Positions 17,510 to 24,728 of a DNA stretch of 64,000 nucleotides are shown here, piece after piece; positions within the stretch are counted from its first letter, which is position 1; each line of letters opens with the position of its first letter. Origin of the DNA: Reyranella sp. CPCC 100927 (GTDB lineage Bacteria; Pseudomonadota; Alphaproteobacteria; Reyranellales; Reyranellaceae); NCBI RefSeq assembly GCF_007859315.1, contig NZ_VOHA01000003.1, forward strand, positions 124,001 through 188,000, in the 5' to 3' direction. The notes under the pieces are model-generated. The model made no database searches, was not told the origin of the DNA, and saw only the letters and a program-made list of their open reading frames with translations. A program made the translations under genes and the position numbers.

Positions 17510-18259
17510 TCAGAACGCGACAGTGAGGCCATCCTCCGCCACGGGCAGGTCGATCGTATCCCGCTGCCGCAGCATCTCGGCGCCGAGGTGGGTGAGGATG
17601 ATGCGCTTGGGTTGGATCGCCGGCAGCTTTTCGCGGATCGTCGACAGGCCGAGATGGTGCGGGAAGGCCTGGTCCGGCGTGTAGGCTTCGCAGATGAACA
17701 GGTCGGCATCGCGGCCGACCTCGATCAGGCTGTCGAGCCAGCCGGTATCGCCGGTATAGGCGATGACGTGGCCGTCGACATCCAGCCGCAGGGACAGCGA
17801 TGGCGCGCCGCTGCCGTGCTTGGCCGGAAAAGGTGTCGCGCGCACGCCGTCCACGTCGATCGTGATGCCAGGTTGCAGGGCGACGAAGCGCAGGTCGAAA
17901 TCGCGTGGCACGGCCCAGCCGCCGGGGAAGAACGCCTCGAGCGCCACCCGCAGGCGATCCTCGGTGCCGACAGGGCCGGCGATCGTCAACGCCCGGCGGC
18001 GATGGCGGAACAACGTCGCTTCGCGCAGCAGGAAGACCAGGCCGCCGAAATGATCGCCGTGCAGGTGGGTGAGAAAAACCGTCGCGATGGCGTCCGGATC
18101 GACGCCGAAGCGCTTCATCGCGATCAGGCTGCTGGCACCGCAGTCGATCAGGACCGGCGGCGCCGGATCGCGGCGGACCCAGAAGCAGGTATTGTAGCGA
18201 CCACCATTGCCGAACGCGTCGCCGCAACCCAGGAACCGCACTGCCGGCGTCGTTTCCAT
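17510..18259 (-). CDS. MBL-fold metallohydrolase (second of tandem pair)
   Basis: A 249-residue metallo-beta-lactamase-fold protein of the RNase Z/PhnP-like group. The metal site is THLHGDHFGGL (HxHxDH), with further ligands in YTGDTGW and the late LTHLGAEM. It opens with VRFLGCGDAFGNGGRYNTC and has DCGASSLIAMKRFGVDP, nearly the same as its upstream paralogue, so this is a tandem duplication. ATG at 18259 lies 8 bp after the paralogue's stop, which implies an operon. Substrate is unknown; cyclic phosphodiesters are a possibility because relatives act on phosphodiesters. Confidence 0.85.
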   Translation of the reverse strand: METTPAVRFLGCGDAFGNGGRYNTCFWVRRDPAPPVLIDCGASSLIAMKRFGVDPDAIATVFLTHLHGDHFGGLVFLLREATLFRHRRRALTIAGPVGTEDRLRVALEAFFPGGWAVPRDFDLRFVALQPGITIDVDGVRATPFPAKHGSGAPSLSLRLDVDGHVIAYTGDTGWLDSLIEVGRDADLFICEAYTPDQAFPHHLGLSTIREKLPAIQPKRIILTHLGAEMLRQRDTIDLPVAEDGLTVAF

Positions 18260-18267
18260 CGCCTGTC

Positions 18268-19002
18268 TCACACCGAGATCACCACACCGTCGTCGGCGAT
18301 CTCGAAGCCGGTGGCGGCGGCGCGGGCCAGCATGTCGGGGCTCATGTGGGTGAGCACGACGCGCTTGGCGCCGAGGTCGGGCAGGTGTCGCGCCAGGGTC
18401 GCGAAGTCGAGATGGAACTTGATCGGCTTGTCGAAGAAGTAGGTTTCCGCAATGAAGAGATCGACGCCATGTGCCGCCTCGCGCAGGCCGTCGACCCATT
18501 CGGTATCGCCGGAATAGCACAGCGTCTTGTCGTCGACGCCCAGGCGCAGCGCGAAGGGCGGGGCGCCGCAGGCATGCTTCACCACGAAGGGCGTAACAGC
18601 GATACCGGCGACGTCGTGCGTGCGCCGCGGCTCCAGTTCGTGCACGTCAAGCACGAAGCGCTGCTGCACCTTGGTCGATCCCGGAAAGAAGTTCTCCATC
18701 GCCGTTGCCAGCCGGTCGCGCAGTCCGGGCGGACCGGCGATCACCAGCGGTGCGGTGCGGCGGCTGAAGAGCTGCGCATCGAGGATGAAGAAGGGCAGGC
18801 CGCCGAAATGATCGCCGTGCAGATGCGTGATCAGGATGGCGCGAATGGCGTTGGGATCGACGCCGAACTTGCGGATCGCGATCATCGACGAGGCGCCGCA
18901 ATCCACCAGGAAGGCGCCGACGCTGTCGCGGACATGGAAGCAGGTGTTGAAGCGTCCGCCGCTGCCGAACGCATCGCCCGTTCCCAGGAACTGAATATCC
19001 AT
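18268..19002 (-). CDS. MBL-fold metallohydrolase (first of tandem pair)
   Basis: A 244-residue paralogue of the next gene. Shared features are FLGTGDAFGSGGRFNTC, DCGASSMIAIRKFGVDP, the metal motif THLHGDHFGGL, YSGDTEWVD and LTHMSPDML, in the same order and spacing. The start ATG at 19002 lies only 75 bp from the divergent ptxD start, so the control region is shared. This placement raises the possibility that the pair works with phosphite or phosphonate metabolism, because PhnP of the C-P lyase pathway is also an MBL phosphodiesterase. That is inference, not shown by residues. Confidence 0.85.
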   Translation of the reverse strand: MDIQFLGTGDAFGSGGRFNTCFHVRDSVGAFLVDCGASSMIAIRKFGVDPNAIRAILITHLHGDHFGGLPFFILDAQLFSRRTAPLVIAGPPGLRDRLATAMENFFPGSTKVQQRFVLDVHELEPRRTHDVAGIAVTPFVVKHACGAPPFALRLGVDDKTLCYSGDTEWVDGLREAAHGVDLFIAETYFFDKPIKFHLDFATLARHLPDLGAKRVVLTHMSPDMLARAAATGFEIADDGVVISV

Positions 19003-19013
19003 CGACCCCTCGT

Positions 19014-19079
19014 TTGACGGCAGCAGGCCGACCGTATAAATTACGAATTATAAAGTCAACGACAGTTAGATTGTATAAT
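19014..19079. promoter_or_regulatory. Shared promoter/operator region of ptxD and the MBL genes
   Basis: A 75-bp divergent region, very AT-rich for this genome. On the plus strand TTGACG (19014-19019) is followed after 15 nt by TATAAA (19035-19040). TATAA-N8-TTATA (19035-19052) forms an inverted repeat and a further TATAA lies at 19074-19078. LysR proteins often bind such T/A-ended palindromes, so the product of the downstream LysR gene may bind here. Confidence 0.45.
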
Positions 19080-20100
19080 GAAAACTGACAAACCCACAGT
19101 CATCATCTCCAGTCGCGTTCATCAAGCGGTGATCGACGTCTTGGCGCCGACCTGCCGCGTGGTCGCCAACCAGACCGATGCAGCGCTGTCGCCCGATGAA
19201 CTGCAGCGTCGCTGCCAGGATGCCGACGCCCTGATCGCGTTCATGCCCGAGCGCATCGATGCGGCCTTTCTCGATCAATGTCCGCGGCTGCGCATCGTTG
19301 CCTGCGCGTTGAAGGGCTATGACAACTTCGACGTGGCGGCCTGCAGCCGGCGCGGCGTCTGGCTGACGATCGTCCCTGACCTGCTGACGGCGCCGACCGC
19401 CGAACTCACCATCGGCCTGATGATCGCGCTGGCGCGCAACGTCCTGCCCGGCGACCGGCTGGTGCGTGGCGGCGGCTTCGGCGGCTGGCGCCCGATTCTC
19501 TATGGCCGCGGCATCGACGGCAGCACGGTCGGCCTGCTGGGCGCCGGGGCTGTCGGCAAGGCCGTGGCGCGCCGCCTCGCCGGCTTCCGCGCTCGCCTGC
19601 TGTACGCCGACGCCATGCCGCTGACACCGGACCAGGAGGATGAATTGCGCCTGCAGCGCGTGTCGCCGGATGAACTGCTGCGGCAGAGCGACTTCGTCGT
19701 GTTGTGCCTGCCATTGACCGATCGCACGCGACGCCTTGTCGATCGCGGCTTGCTGGCGCGCGTGAAGCCTGGTGCGTTCCTGATCAATACGGCGCGCGGG
19801 TCTCTGGTCGACGAGGATGCCGTCGCCGACGCCTTGGCCAGCGGTTCACTTGGTGGCTACGCGGCCGATGTCTTCGCCATGGAGGACTGGGCGCTGGCGG
19901 ATCGTCCGAAGGACATCGCCGAGCGCCTGCGCGGCGCGACCGAACGCACGGTATTCACGCCGCATCTCGGGTCGGCCGTCGACGAGATCAGGCGCGACAT
20001 CGCCCTGCAGGCCGCAGCCAGCGTGCTCGAATGCCTGAAGGGCGACAAGCCCTCCGGTGCCGTGAATCGTCCGTCCGATCCCGGGAGTGCATCGTCGTGA
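19078..20100 (+). CDS. ptxD: Phosphite (phosphonate) dehydrogenase, PtxD-like
   Basis: A 340-residue D-2-hydroxyacid-dehydrogenase-fold enzyme that should oxidise phosphite to phosphate with reduction of NAD+. It follows the Pseudomonas stutzeri PtxD sequence, as I remember it, closely over its whole length: NQTD, AFMPERIDAAFL, ACALKGYDNFD, GVWLTIVPDLLTAPTAEL and GGYAADVFAMEDWALADRP. The known catalytic residues have counterparts: K79 (K76 in PtxD), R240 (R237), E269 (E266) and H296 (H292). The Rossmann loop is GAGAVG (155-160), and the acidic D178-A179 sits where PtxD has E175-A176, favouring NAD+ over NADP+. It overlaps the next LysR gene by 4 bp. No ptxABC transporter lies nearby. Confidence 0.87.
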   Translation: MKTDKPTVIISSRVHQAVIDVLAPTCRVVANQTDAALSPDELQRRCQDADALIAFMPERIDAAFLDQCPRLRIVACALKGYDNFDVAACSRRGVWLTIVPDLLTAPTAELTIGLMIALARNVLPGDRLVRGGGFGGWRPILYGRGIDGSTVGLLGAGAVGKAVARRLAGFRARLLYADAMPLTPDQEDELRLQRVSPDELLRQSDFVVLCLPLTDRTRRLVDRGLLARVKPGAFLINTARGSLVDEDAVADALASGSLGGYAADVFAMEDWALADRPKDIAERLRGATERTVFTPHLGSAVDEIRRDIALQAAASVLECLKGDKPSGAVNRPSDPGSASS

Positions 20101-20996
20101 TCGACCTCGACCAGGTGCGGACTTTCGTCGCGGTGATCGACACCGGCAGTTTCCGCGATGCCGCGGTGCACTTGGGCATCGCCCAACCCACGGCATCGCA
20201 GCACATCAAGAAGCTCGAAACCGCGTTGGGCCACGTGCTGATCGAGCGTACGCGGGTACAAGCCGAGACGACATCGCCGGGCGCGCGCTTCCTGCCGTTT
20301 GCCCGCGCTTTGCTGCGCGTCGCCGAGCGGGCGCGCGCGGCGGTGGATCGCGACGGTCTCGTCATCGGCGCCAGCAGCAACATCGGCGTCTATCTCCTGC
20401 AGCCTCTGGTGCGCACATTCCAGTCGGCACAGCCAGCGATCGGACCGCTCGACGTGCGCATCGGTTCCAATCTCGACACCGTGAAGCGGCTGCAGGATGC
20501 CGACGTCGATATCGGCCTGATGGAGTGGTGGGACGATCAGCCCGGTTTCGATGCTGCCGTGTGGCATCGCGAGGATCTCGTCGTGATCGTCGGGCCCGAT
20601 CATCCCTGGTCGCGCCGCGCGTCGATCGACAAGGCATCGCTGCTGGCGCAACCGATGATCGGCGGCGAGCCGGGTACTGGCACCGCGCGCCTGCTGCAAC
20701 GCGCCTTCGGCGTCGATGCGCATGCGTTGAAGGTGGGCTTGCAGCTAGGCAGCACGGAAGCCGTCAAGCGCGCGGTGCGCGCCGGGTTGGGCGTGTCGAT
20801 CACCCTGCGCAGCGCCGTGCGCGATGAGGTCGATTCCGGTCACTTACACACGCTACGCGTGCGTGACGTCAGCCTGTCCAAACCCCTGTTTTCGGTGGTG
20901 CCGGACAGTCTGCCGGCCGGCAGCCCGGCGCGCCTGTTTGGCGCCCATCTGGCCCAGGCGACCGGCGGGCGGGCGGGGCGGTTCCTTCAACCTTGA
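20097..20996 (+). CDS. ptxE: LysR-family regulator, PtxE-like by context
   Basis: A 299-residue LysR protein. The winged helix reads IDLDQVRTFVAVIDTGSFRDAAVHLGIAQPTASQHIKKLE, with QPTASQHIKKLE as recognition helix. The effector domain follows from about residue 90. The start is GTG at 20097, in a GTGA overlap with the ptxD stop. In known phosphite operons ptxD is followed by a LysR gene, ptxE, so position supports the name, but regulation has not been shown. The likely target is the AT-rich promoter in front of ptxD. Confidence 0.75.
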   Translation: MIDLDQVRTFVAVIDTGSFRDAAVHLGIAQPTASQHIKKLETALGHVLIERTRVQAETTSPGARFLPFARALLRVAERARAAVDRDGLVIGASSNIGVYLLQPLVRTFQSAQPAIGPLDVRIGSNLDTVKRLQDADVDIGLMEWWDDQPGFDAAVWHREDLVVIVGPDHPWSRRASIDKASLLAQPMIGGEPGTGTARLLQRAFGVDAHALKVGLQLGSTEAVKRAVRAGLGVSITLRSAVRDEVDSGHLHTLRVRDVSLSKPLFSVVPDSLPAGSPARLFGAHLAQATGGRAGRFLQP

Positions 20997-21043
20997 CGAG
21001 TCCGTGGTCCTGGCCGCGCAATAAAAGAATCAGAAAAATAATA

Positions 21044-21072
21044 TTGAATCCAAGACTCTCCCGGTCTATCTT
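21044..21072 (+). promoter_or_regulatory. Candidate sigma-70 promoter for the first Gly-zipper lipoprotein
   Basis: TTGAAT (21044-21049) and TATCTT (21067-21072) are spaced by 17 nt in an AT-rich stretch after the LysR gene. A transcript from here would have a leader of about 155 nt before the lipoprotein start at 21234. Confidence 0.45.
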
Positions 21073-21233
21073 CGAGTCATAAACGAACGATTCCGGTTAC
21101 CCCCTCAACCCCCCGGGGTCGTTCAGAACAAAGCGTATTGGTGGGCCATTCCCCAGTTTGCGGCCCGCGTCCCCCTCAGTTATTCGGCGGTGCGTATCTT
21201 GCCGCCTCTTTGTTTATTTTGGAGAAAAGACCG

Positions 21234-21476
21234 ATGGCAAAGCGGGTGCTGATCCTGCTCTTGCCGGCTGCGATGACGCTTGCCGGTTGTGGTGACACCT
21301 GGGGTGAGCGGGCCGCCACCGGCGGTGCGATCGGCCTTGGTGCCGGCGTTGTCGCAGGCGCCCTGATCGGCGGTTTGCCGATCTGGGGTGGTGCTCTGAT
21401 CGGAACGGCGGCTGGCGCCGCCATCGGTGCCGTGACGACTCCCGACAGCGGGACAACATCTTCGGGCACCCGTTAG
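21234..21476 (+). CDS. Small glycine-zipper lipoprotein (first copy)
   Basis: An 80-residue exported lipoprotein. The signal peptide ends in lipobox LAGC, so C19 would be acylated. The mature part begins CGDTWGERAATGGAIG and is almost all Gly/Ala/Ile/Val in a GxxxG zipper pattern (GAGVVAGALIGGL, GGALIGTAAGAAIG), ending in a Ser/Thr-rich tail. Such segments can insert in or pack against membranes; related small proteins (YMGG/OsmB-like) are poorly characterised. GGAGA lies 8 nt upstream of the ATG. A paralogue with the same CGDTWG start lies 317 bp downstream. Confidence 0.78.
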   Translation: MAKRVLILLLPAAMTLAGCGDTWGERAATGGAIGLGAGVVAGALIGGLPIWGGALIGTAAGAAIGAVTTPDSGTTSSGTR

Positions 21477-21509
21477 CCGAGCCTCTTTAGTGGCGTAGAG
21501 TGGTGGATC

Positions 21510-21535
21510 GCGGCCGCGCCCTCGGGCGCGGCCGC
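21510..21535. terminator. GC hairpin after the first lipoprotein gene
   Basis: A 12-bp perfect inverted repeat (GCGGCCGCGCCC / GGGCGCGGCCGC) with a 2-nt centre, 33 bp after the stop. No T-run follows, so it may stabilise the mRNA end or work with Rho. The rest of the 316-bp gap (21477-21792) shows no gene; it ends with the AAGGAGG ribosome-binding site of the second copy. Confidence 0.5.
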
Positions 21536-21792
21536 CGGCGTTTCGGGCGGCGAGGGCGGCCCGCCGCCCGGACGCCGAATCGCGAGCCCATCGGAGCCGT
21601 GGAACCAGTGGCTTTTGCGGCCGTTATGCATTGATCACGATCTGGTGGTGATGACCGTGATCACCCACAGGTTTGCGTTTAACGTCTTGAGTTGGTGAGA
21701 AAAGTCGCGCCACATTGATGCCATCCTGCTCGGCGAGTTTGTTTGCTGGTGGGAGCAATGGGTTAGAGTCCCGCTGGAACAAGGAGGATCCC

Positions 21793-22032
21793 GTGTCGAA
21801 CATTTCGAAGCCCGCAAGGATTGGGGCGCTGCTGGTACCGATCGTGCTGCTGGTTTCGGCATGCGGTGATACGTGGGGCCAGCGCGCGGTGACGGGCGGC
21901 GCCATCGGTGCCGGTACGGGCGCGGTTGTCGGTGCGGCAACCGGCGGTCTGTCGGTGCTGGGCGGCGCGCTGATCGGTGGCGCCATCGGCGCCGGTGTCG
22001 GCGCCGCGACGACGCCTGGCACGCGCTATTAA
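21793..22032 (+). CDS. Small glycine-zipper lipoprotein (second copy)
   Basis: A 79-residue lipoprotein starting with GTG at 21793, chosen because a strong AAGGAGG lies 5 nt upstream. The signal peptide ends with lipobox VSAC (C24). The mature protein starts CGDTWGQRAVTGGAIG, nearly identical to the first copy, and continues as a Gly-zipper (GAVVGAATGGL, GGALIGGAIGAGVG). The mature parts are more alike than the signal peptides, so the duplication is old but the mature part is under constraint. It ends with a good intrinsic terminator. Function unknown. Confidence 0.78.
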   Translation: MSNISKPARIGALLVPIVLLVSACGDTWGQRAVTGGAIGAGTGAVVGAATGGLSVLGGALIGGAIGAGVGAATTPGTRY

Positions 22033-22075
22033 GGCCACGCGCTACCAAGCTCGATTTTTCCACTAACATTTATCG

Positions 22076-22111
22076 ACGCCCGCCCAGGGCTTGCCCGGGC
22101 GGGCGTTGTCG
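22076..22111 (+). terminator. Intrinsic terminator after the second lipoprotein gene
   Basis: ACGCCCGCCC (22076-22085) pairs perfectly with GGGCGGGCGT (22097-22106), with an inner GGGC/GCCC pair, followed by TTGTCGTTT. It probably ends the lipoprotein transcript. Confidence 0.65.
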
Positions 22112-22185
22112 TTTGCGAAATCAAGATCTAGGGCTCGGCGCCGCTTCGGCGGCGCAACGACTTGAGTGATTCGGTGGATTATGAT

Positions 22186-22200
22186 GTTCCTGTTATGTTC
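22186..22200. promoter_or_regulatory. Candidate LexA (SOS) box, GTTC-N7-GTTC
   Basis: GTTC-CTGTTAT-GTTC matches the direct-repeat LexA site of alphaproteobacteria exactly. It ends 5 nt before the ATG of a small Cys-pair protein, the place where LexA boxes usually lie in SOS genes. No second box was noticed close by. Confidence 0.55.
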
Positions 22201-22205
22201 TTTAC

Positions 22206-22628
22206 ATGGAACACACCCCGCGCATCGCGGCGAGTCCGCGCCGGTCTGACCCAGCCCCTCATGCCTCGACACGCGATAGCCTCGGCAGGCGACCGCAAAG
22301 CGCGCGCGATGGCGCTGCGCAGAACCGTGCCTACATGGAGATGGCAGGGCCATCGTCGGCATCCGGCGGCCGGCCAATATCCGTGGGGGGTGCCATGCGC
22401 GATGCACCGAAAACCCTGGGCGATCTCTCCGACGCCGATCTCGGCCTGGCCCTGGAGTGTCCCGGCTGCGGGCGCAAGACCGGCATGTTCCGCGATATGC
22501 TGATCGCCAGGCACGGCCGGCACGCGACATTGCAGGCTGTGGCCGCTGCCGCCGTCTGCAAGCGATGCCGGCGCCACGGTGCCAAGCTGCATGTCGTTCG
22601 CCCGCGTTACTGGCGGCCAGCGGCCTGA
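22206..22628 (+). CDS. Small protein with two Cys pairs (putative zinc binder)
   Basis: The frame opens with ATG at 22206, just after the candidate LexA box, and codes 140 residues. The first 63 are Arg/Ser-rich and look disordered. An ATG at 22395 gives a 77-residue core that is more protein-like. The core has CPGCGRK and CKRCRRHGAK, two CxxC pairs about 35 residues apart, which fits a zinc ribbon. There is no signal peptide. Which start is used decides whether the LexA box lies in the promoter or about 195 bp upstream. No family is recognised. It sits 9 bp ahead of another small Cys-pair protein. Confidence 0.55.
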   Translation: MEHTPRIAASPRRSDPAPHASTRDSLGRRPQSARDGAAQNRAYMEMAGPSSASGGRPISVGGAMRDAPKTLGDLSDADLGLALECPGCGRKTGMFRDMLIARHGRHATLQAVAAAAVCKRCRRHGAKLHVVRPRYWRPAA

Positions 22629-22637
22629 CGGCACGCC

Positions 22638-22874
22638 ATGACCGAAGAAGCCACGACGCTGCGCGCGCTCGAACGCGACGGCCTGTCGCTGCAGATCGTA
22701 TGCCGGACATGCCGGCGATGGGCGGTCAAGGGACCGCAATGGTACGACGTGTGGATCAAGGAGTATGGGCAGGGCGCCGACGACATCCCGCTGCGACGGC
22801 TGGTCCCGAGTTTGAAATGTACCTGCGGCGCCAAGAACGCGCGCGTGACGATCGTCGAGCGGGTCGTCCGGTAG
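22638..22874 (+). CDS. Second small Cys-pair protein
   Basis: A 78-residue protein with CRTCRRW at residues 22-28 and CTCGAKN near 61-67, again two close Cys pairs that could bind zinc. WAVKGPQWYDVWIKEYG lies between them. It starts 9 bp after the previous gene, so the two are probably translated from one message. The layout (N-terminal LERDGLSLQIVC, C-terminal ARVTIVER) is like the many short zinc-ribbon proteins of unknown role in alphaproteobacteria. Possible SOS control comes only from the upstream box. Confidence 0.6.
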   Translation: MTEEATTLRALERDGLSLQIVCRTCRRWAVKGPQWYDVWIKEYGQGADDIPLRRLVPSLKCTCGAKNARVTIVERVVR

Positions 22875-22932
22875 TGCGCTTGGCGCTCGTCACGGATCGC
22901 GCTTCGCGATCGGCTCCCCTATGCTACGCGTC

Positions 22933-23877
22933 ATGAAACGATTGTGGTCTGTGCTGTTTGCGTCCGGGCTTGTCGCCGCTGTTGCCGTGCCGGCCGAGGC
23001 GCAGCAGTCCTATCCGGCGGTGTTCATCAGCCAATGGCAGAACGCCTGCCTGGGCGCCTGCGGGACTAACCCGGCATACAAAGGACGCGAGGCTGGTTGT
23101 CCGACATACTGCGCCTGTGTCGTGCACGATGCGCAGGCGTCCTTGCCGTTTGATGTCGTCCTGCAGGCGAACCGCGATGTGCAGAGTGGCGACGCCAGAT
23201 CGGAATCGGTGCAGAAGCTCGACCACGTGCTGCGGCGTTGCCAGGTTCGCGTCATGAATGTCGGCCTCGGACCCCTGGCGCCGACGGACCGCAGCGGCCA
23301 GGTCGCGGGCATTCCGTTTCGTCGCGGCGGGATAGGGCGGGAACTGTCCACCGACGTGGTCTATGCGCGCGCCGCGCCTGCGGTCTACGTCGTGCGGTCG
23401 GATAACGGGCGCCTGGGGTCCGCCGTTGCGGTGAGTGCCAGGGCGCTGTTGACCAATTGCCACATCATGGCCGGCGGGACGGCAATCACCCTGGAACGGG
23501 CCGGCGTGCGGCGCGGTGCAAGTTTGGTTTCGGCCGATGAGGTCGCCGACCGATGCATCCTGCGCAGCGAGGCGCCCCTGCCGGCCTGGGCCGGCGTCAG
23601 GCCGTACGCCGACCTGAAGGTGGGCGAACACGTCTATGCGATCGGCTCGCCGGCGGGGCTCGAACTCAGCATTGCCGACGGCATCGTGACGGCAAAGCCT
23701 GTCATTGCCGATCAGCGTGTCATCCAGACCTCGGTGCCGCTGATGGTGGGATCGTCGGGTGGCGGACTGTTCGACGCCGCGGCGAATTTGATCGGGATCA
23801 CGACGTTTCAGCTGAAGGGCGCGCAGAACGTGACCTTCGCGATCCCGGCCGAGGATTACGCAAAGGCGGCACCCTAG
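22933..23877 (+). CDS. Secreted trypsin-like serine protease with Cys-rich N-terminus
   Basis: A 314-residue protein with a Sec signal peptide (ending AEAQQ). ATG at 22933 is preferred over 22921. Residues about 35-105 are a Cys-rich segment (CLGACG, CPTYCACV, RRCQ) of unknown fold. Residues 140-310 are an S1-type protease: His in LLTNCHIMAGG, a likely Asp in VADRCILR, Ser in VGSSGGGLFD, and a substrate-binding strand ITTFQLKG. No PDZ domain follows, unlike DegP. It should act in the periplasm or outside. Its promoter is unclear; it lies 58 bp downstream of the small Cys proteins. Confidence 0.82.
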   Translation: MKRLWSVLFASGLVAAVAVPAEAQQSYPAVFISQWQNACLGACGTNPAYKGREAGCPTYCACVVHDAQASLPFDVVLQANRDVQSGDARSESVQKLDHVLRRCQVRVMNVGLGPLAPTDRSGQVAGIPFRRGGIGRELSTDVVYARAAPAVYVVRSDNGRLGSAVAVSARALLTNCHIMAGGTAITLERAGVRRGASLVSADEVADRCILRSEAPLPAWAGVRPYADLKVGEHVYAIGSPAGLELSIADGIVTAKPVIADQRVIQTSVPLMVGSSGGGLFDAAANLIGITTFQLKGAQNVTFAIPAEDYAKAAP

Positions 23878-23954
23878 ACTCTGGACTACTGCCGCGCGCC
23901 CACGATGACGTTTTTGTTTCCGCCGGTGCAGCTTGATCGGCTACATGTGACGCG

Positions 23955-24728
23955 ATGTGGGAGGCGGCGTTCAGCGATATCTGGCGGCCCGAGCTCGCGG
24001 TCGTCGGTATCACCGCGCTCGCCGCCGGCTTCGTGCGCGGCATGGCCGGCTTCGGCGCCGCCCTGATCCTGACGCCGGTCTTTTCGGCCTTCTATAGTCC
24101 GGCAGTGGCGGTGCCGACCCTGGGCGTCGTCGATTTCCTGATCGGGCTGCCGCTCACCATCCAGGCCTGGCGGCGCTGCAACTGGCGCGAGGTGCTGCCG
24201 CTGGCGCTGGCCTCCGTCGTGATGCTGCCGTTGGGAACGTGGGTGCTGGCCAATGCACCCGCGGTGGTCCTGCGCATCGTGATGTCGCTCTTCGTGCTGC
24301 TGGCGGTGGCCGTGCTGGCCATGGGCTGGCGCTACAACGGCAAGCCGAGCCTGCCCACGACCCTGGCGGTGGGCGGTGCCTCGGGCATCATGAGCGGAGC
24401 GATCGGGATCGGCGGGCCGCCGGTCGTGGTGTTCTGGCTGGCCGGGCAGGCCAACGCTGCCCTGGCGCGGGCCAACACGATTGCTTTTTTCGGCATCGGT
24501 TCGATCGGCACGCAGTCCATGTACTGGCTCAACGGCCTTCTGACGCCGACCGTCTTCGTGCTGGCGGCCGTGCTGATCCCGGTCTACGGCATTGCGCTTT
24601 ACGCCGGTGCGAAAGCCTTCAGCCTGGTGTCGGAGGGCACGTTCCGGCGCATTGCCTTTACTCTGGTCGCCGCCGTGGCGATCGTGACACTGGTGGCAGC
24701 CATCGTCTCTCTGCTGGCTTCGCGATGA
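23955..24728 (+). CDS. TauE/SafE-family membrane permease
   Basis: A 257-residue integral membrane protein with about eight hydrophobic spans. The repeated signature is seen as AGFVRGMAGFGAALILTPV near residue 16 and ASGIMSGAIGIGGPPVVVF near 140, typical of the sulfite/sulfonate exporter family. These proteins move small anions such as sulfite, sulfoacetate or organic acids; the substrate here is unknown. It ends in an ATGA overlap with the oxygenase gene. Confidence 0.88.
   Translation: MWEAAFSDIWRPELAVVGITALAAGFVRGMAGFGAALILTPVFSAFYSPAVAVPTLGVVDFLIGLPLTIQAWRRCNWREVLPLALASVVMLPLGTWVLANAPAVVLRIVMSLFVLLAVAVLAMGWRYNGKPSLPTTLAVGGASGIMSGAIGIGGPPVVVFWLAGQANAALARANTIAFFGIGSIGTQSMYWLNGLLTPTVFVLAAVLIPVYGIALYAGAKAFSLVSEGTFRRIAFTLVAAVAIVTLVAAIVSLLASR

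Noticed and set aside
19074-19079. TATAAT as a -10 element for ptxD
   Set aside because: It overlaps the ATG at 19078, so it cannot drive that start; TATAAA at 19035 is a better candidate.
22162-22503. 113-codon plus-strand frame spanning the candidate LexA box
   Set aside because: It covers the regulatory site and has no protein-like features; the frame starting at 22206 leads to the Cys-pair core.
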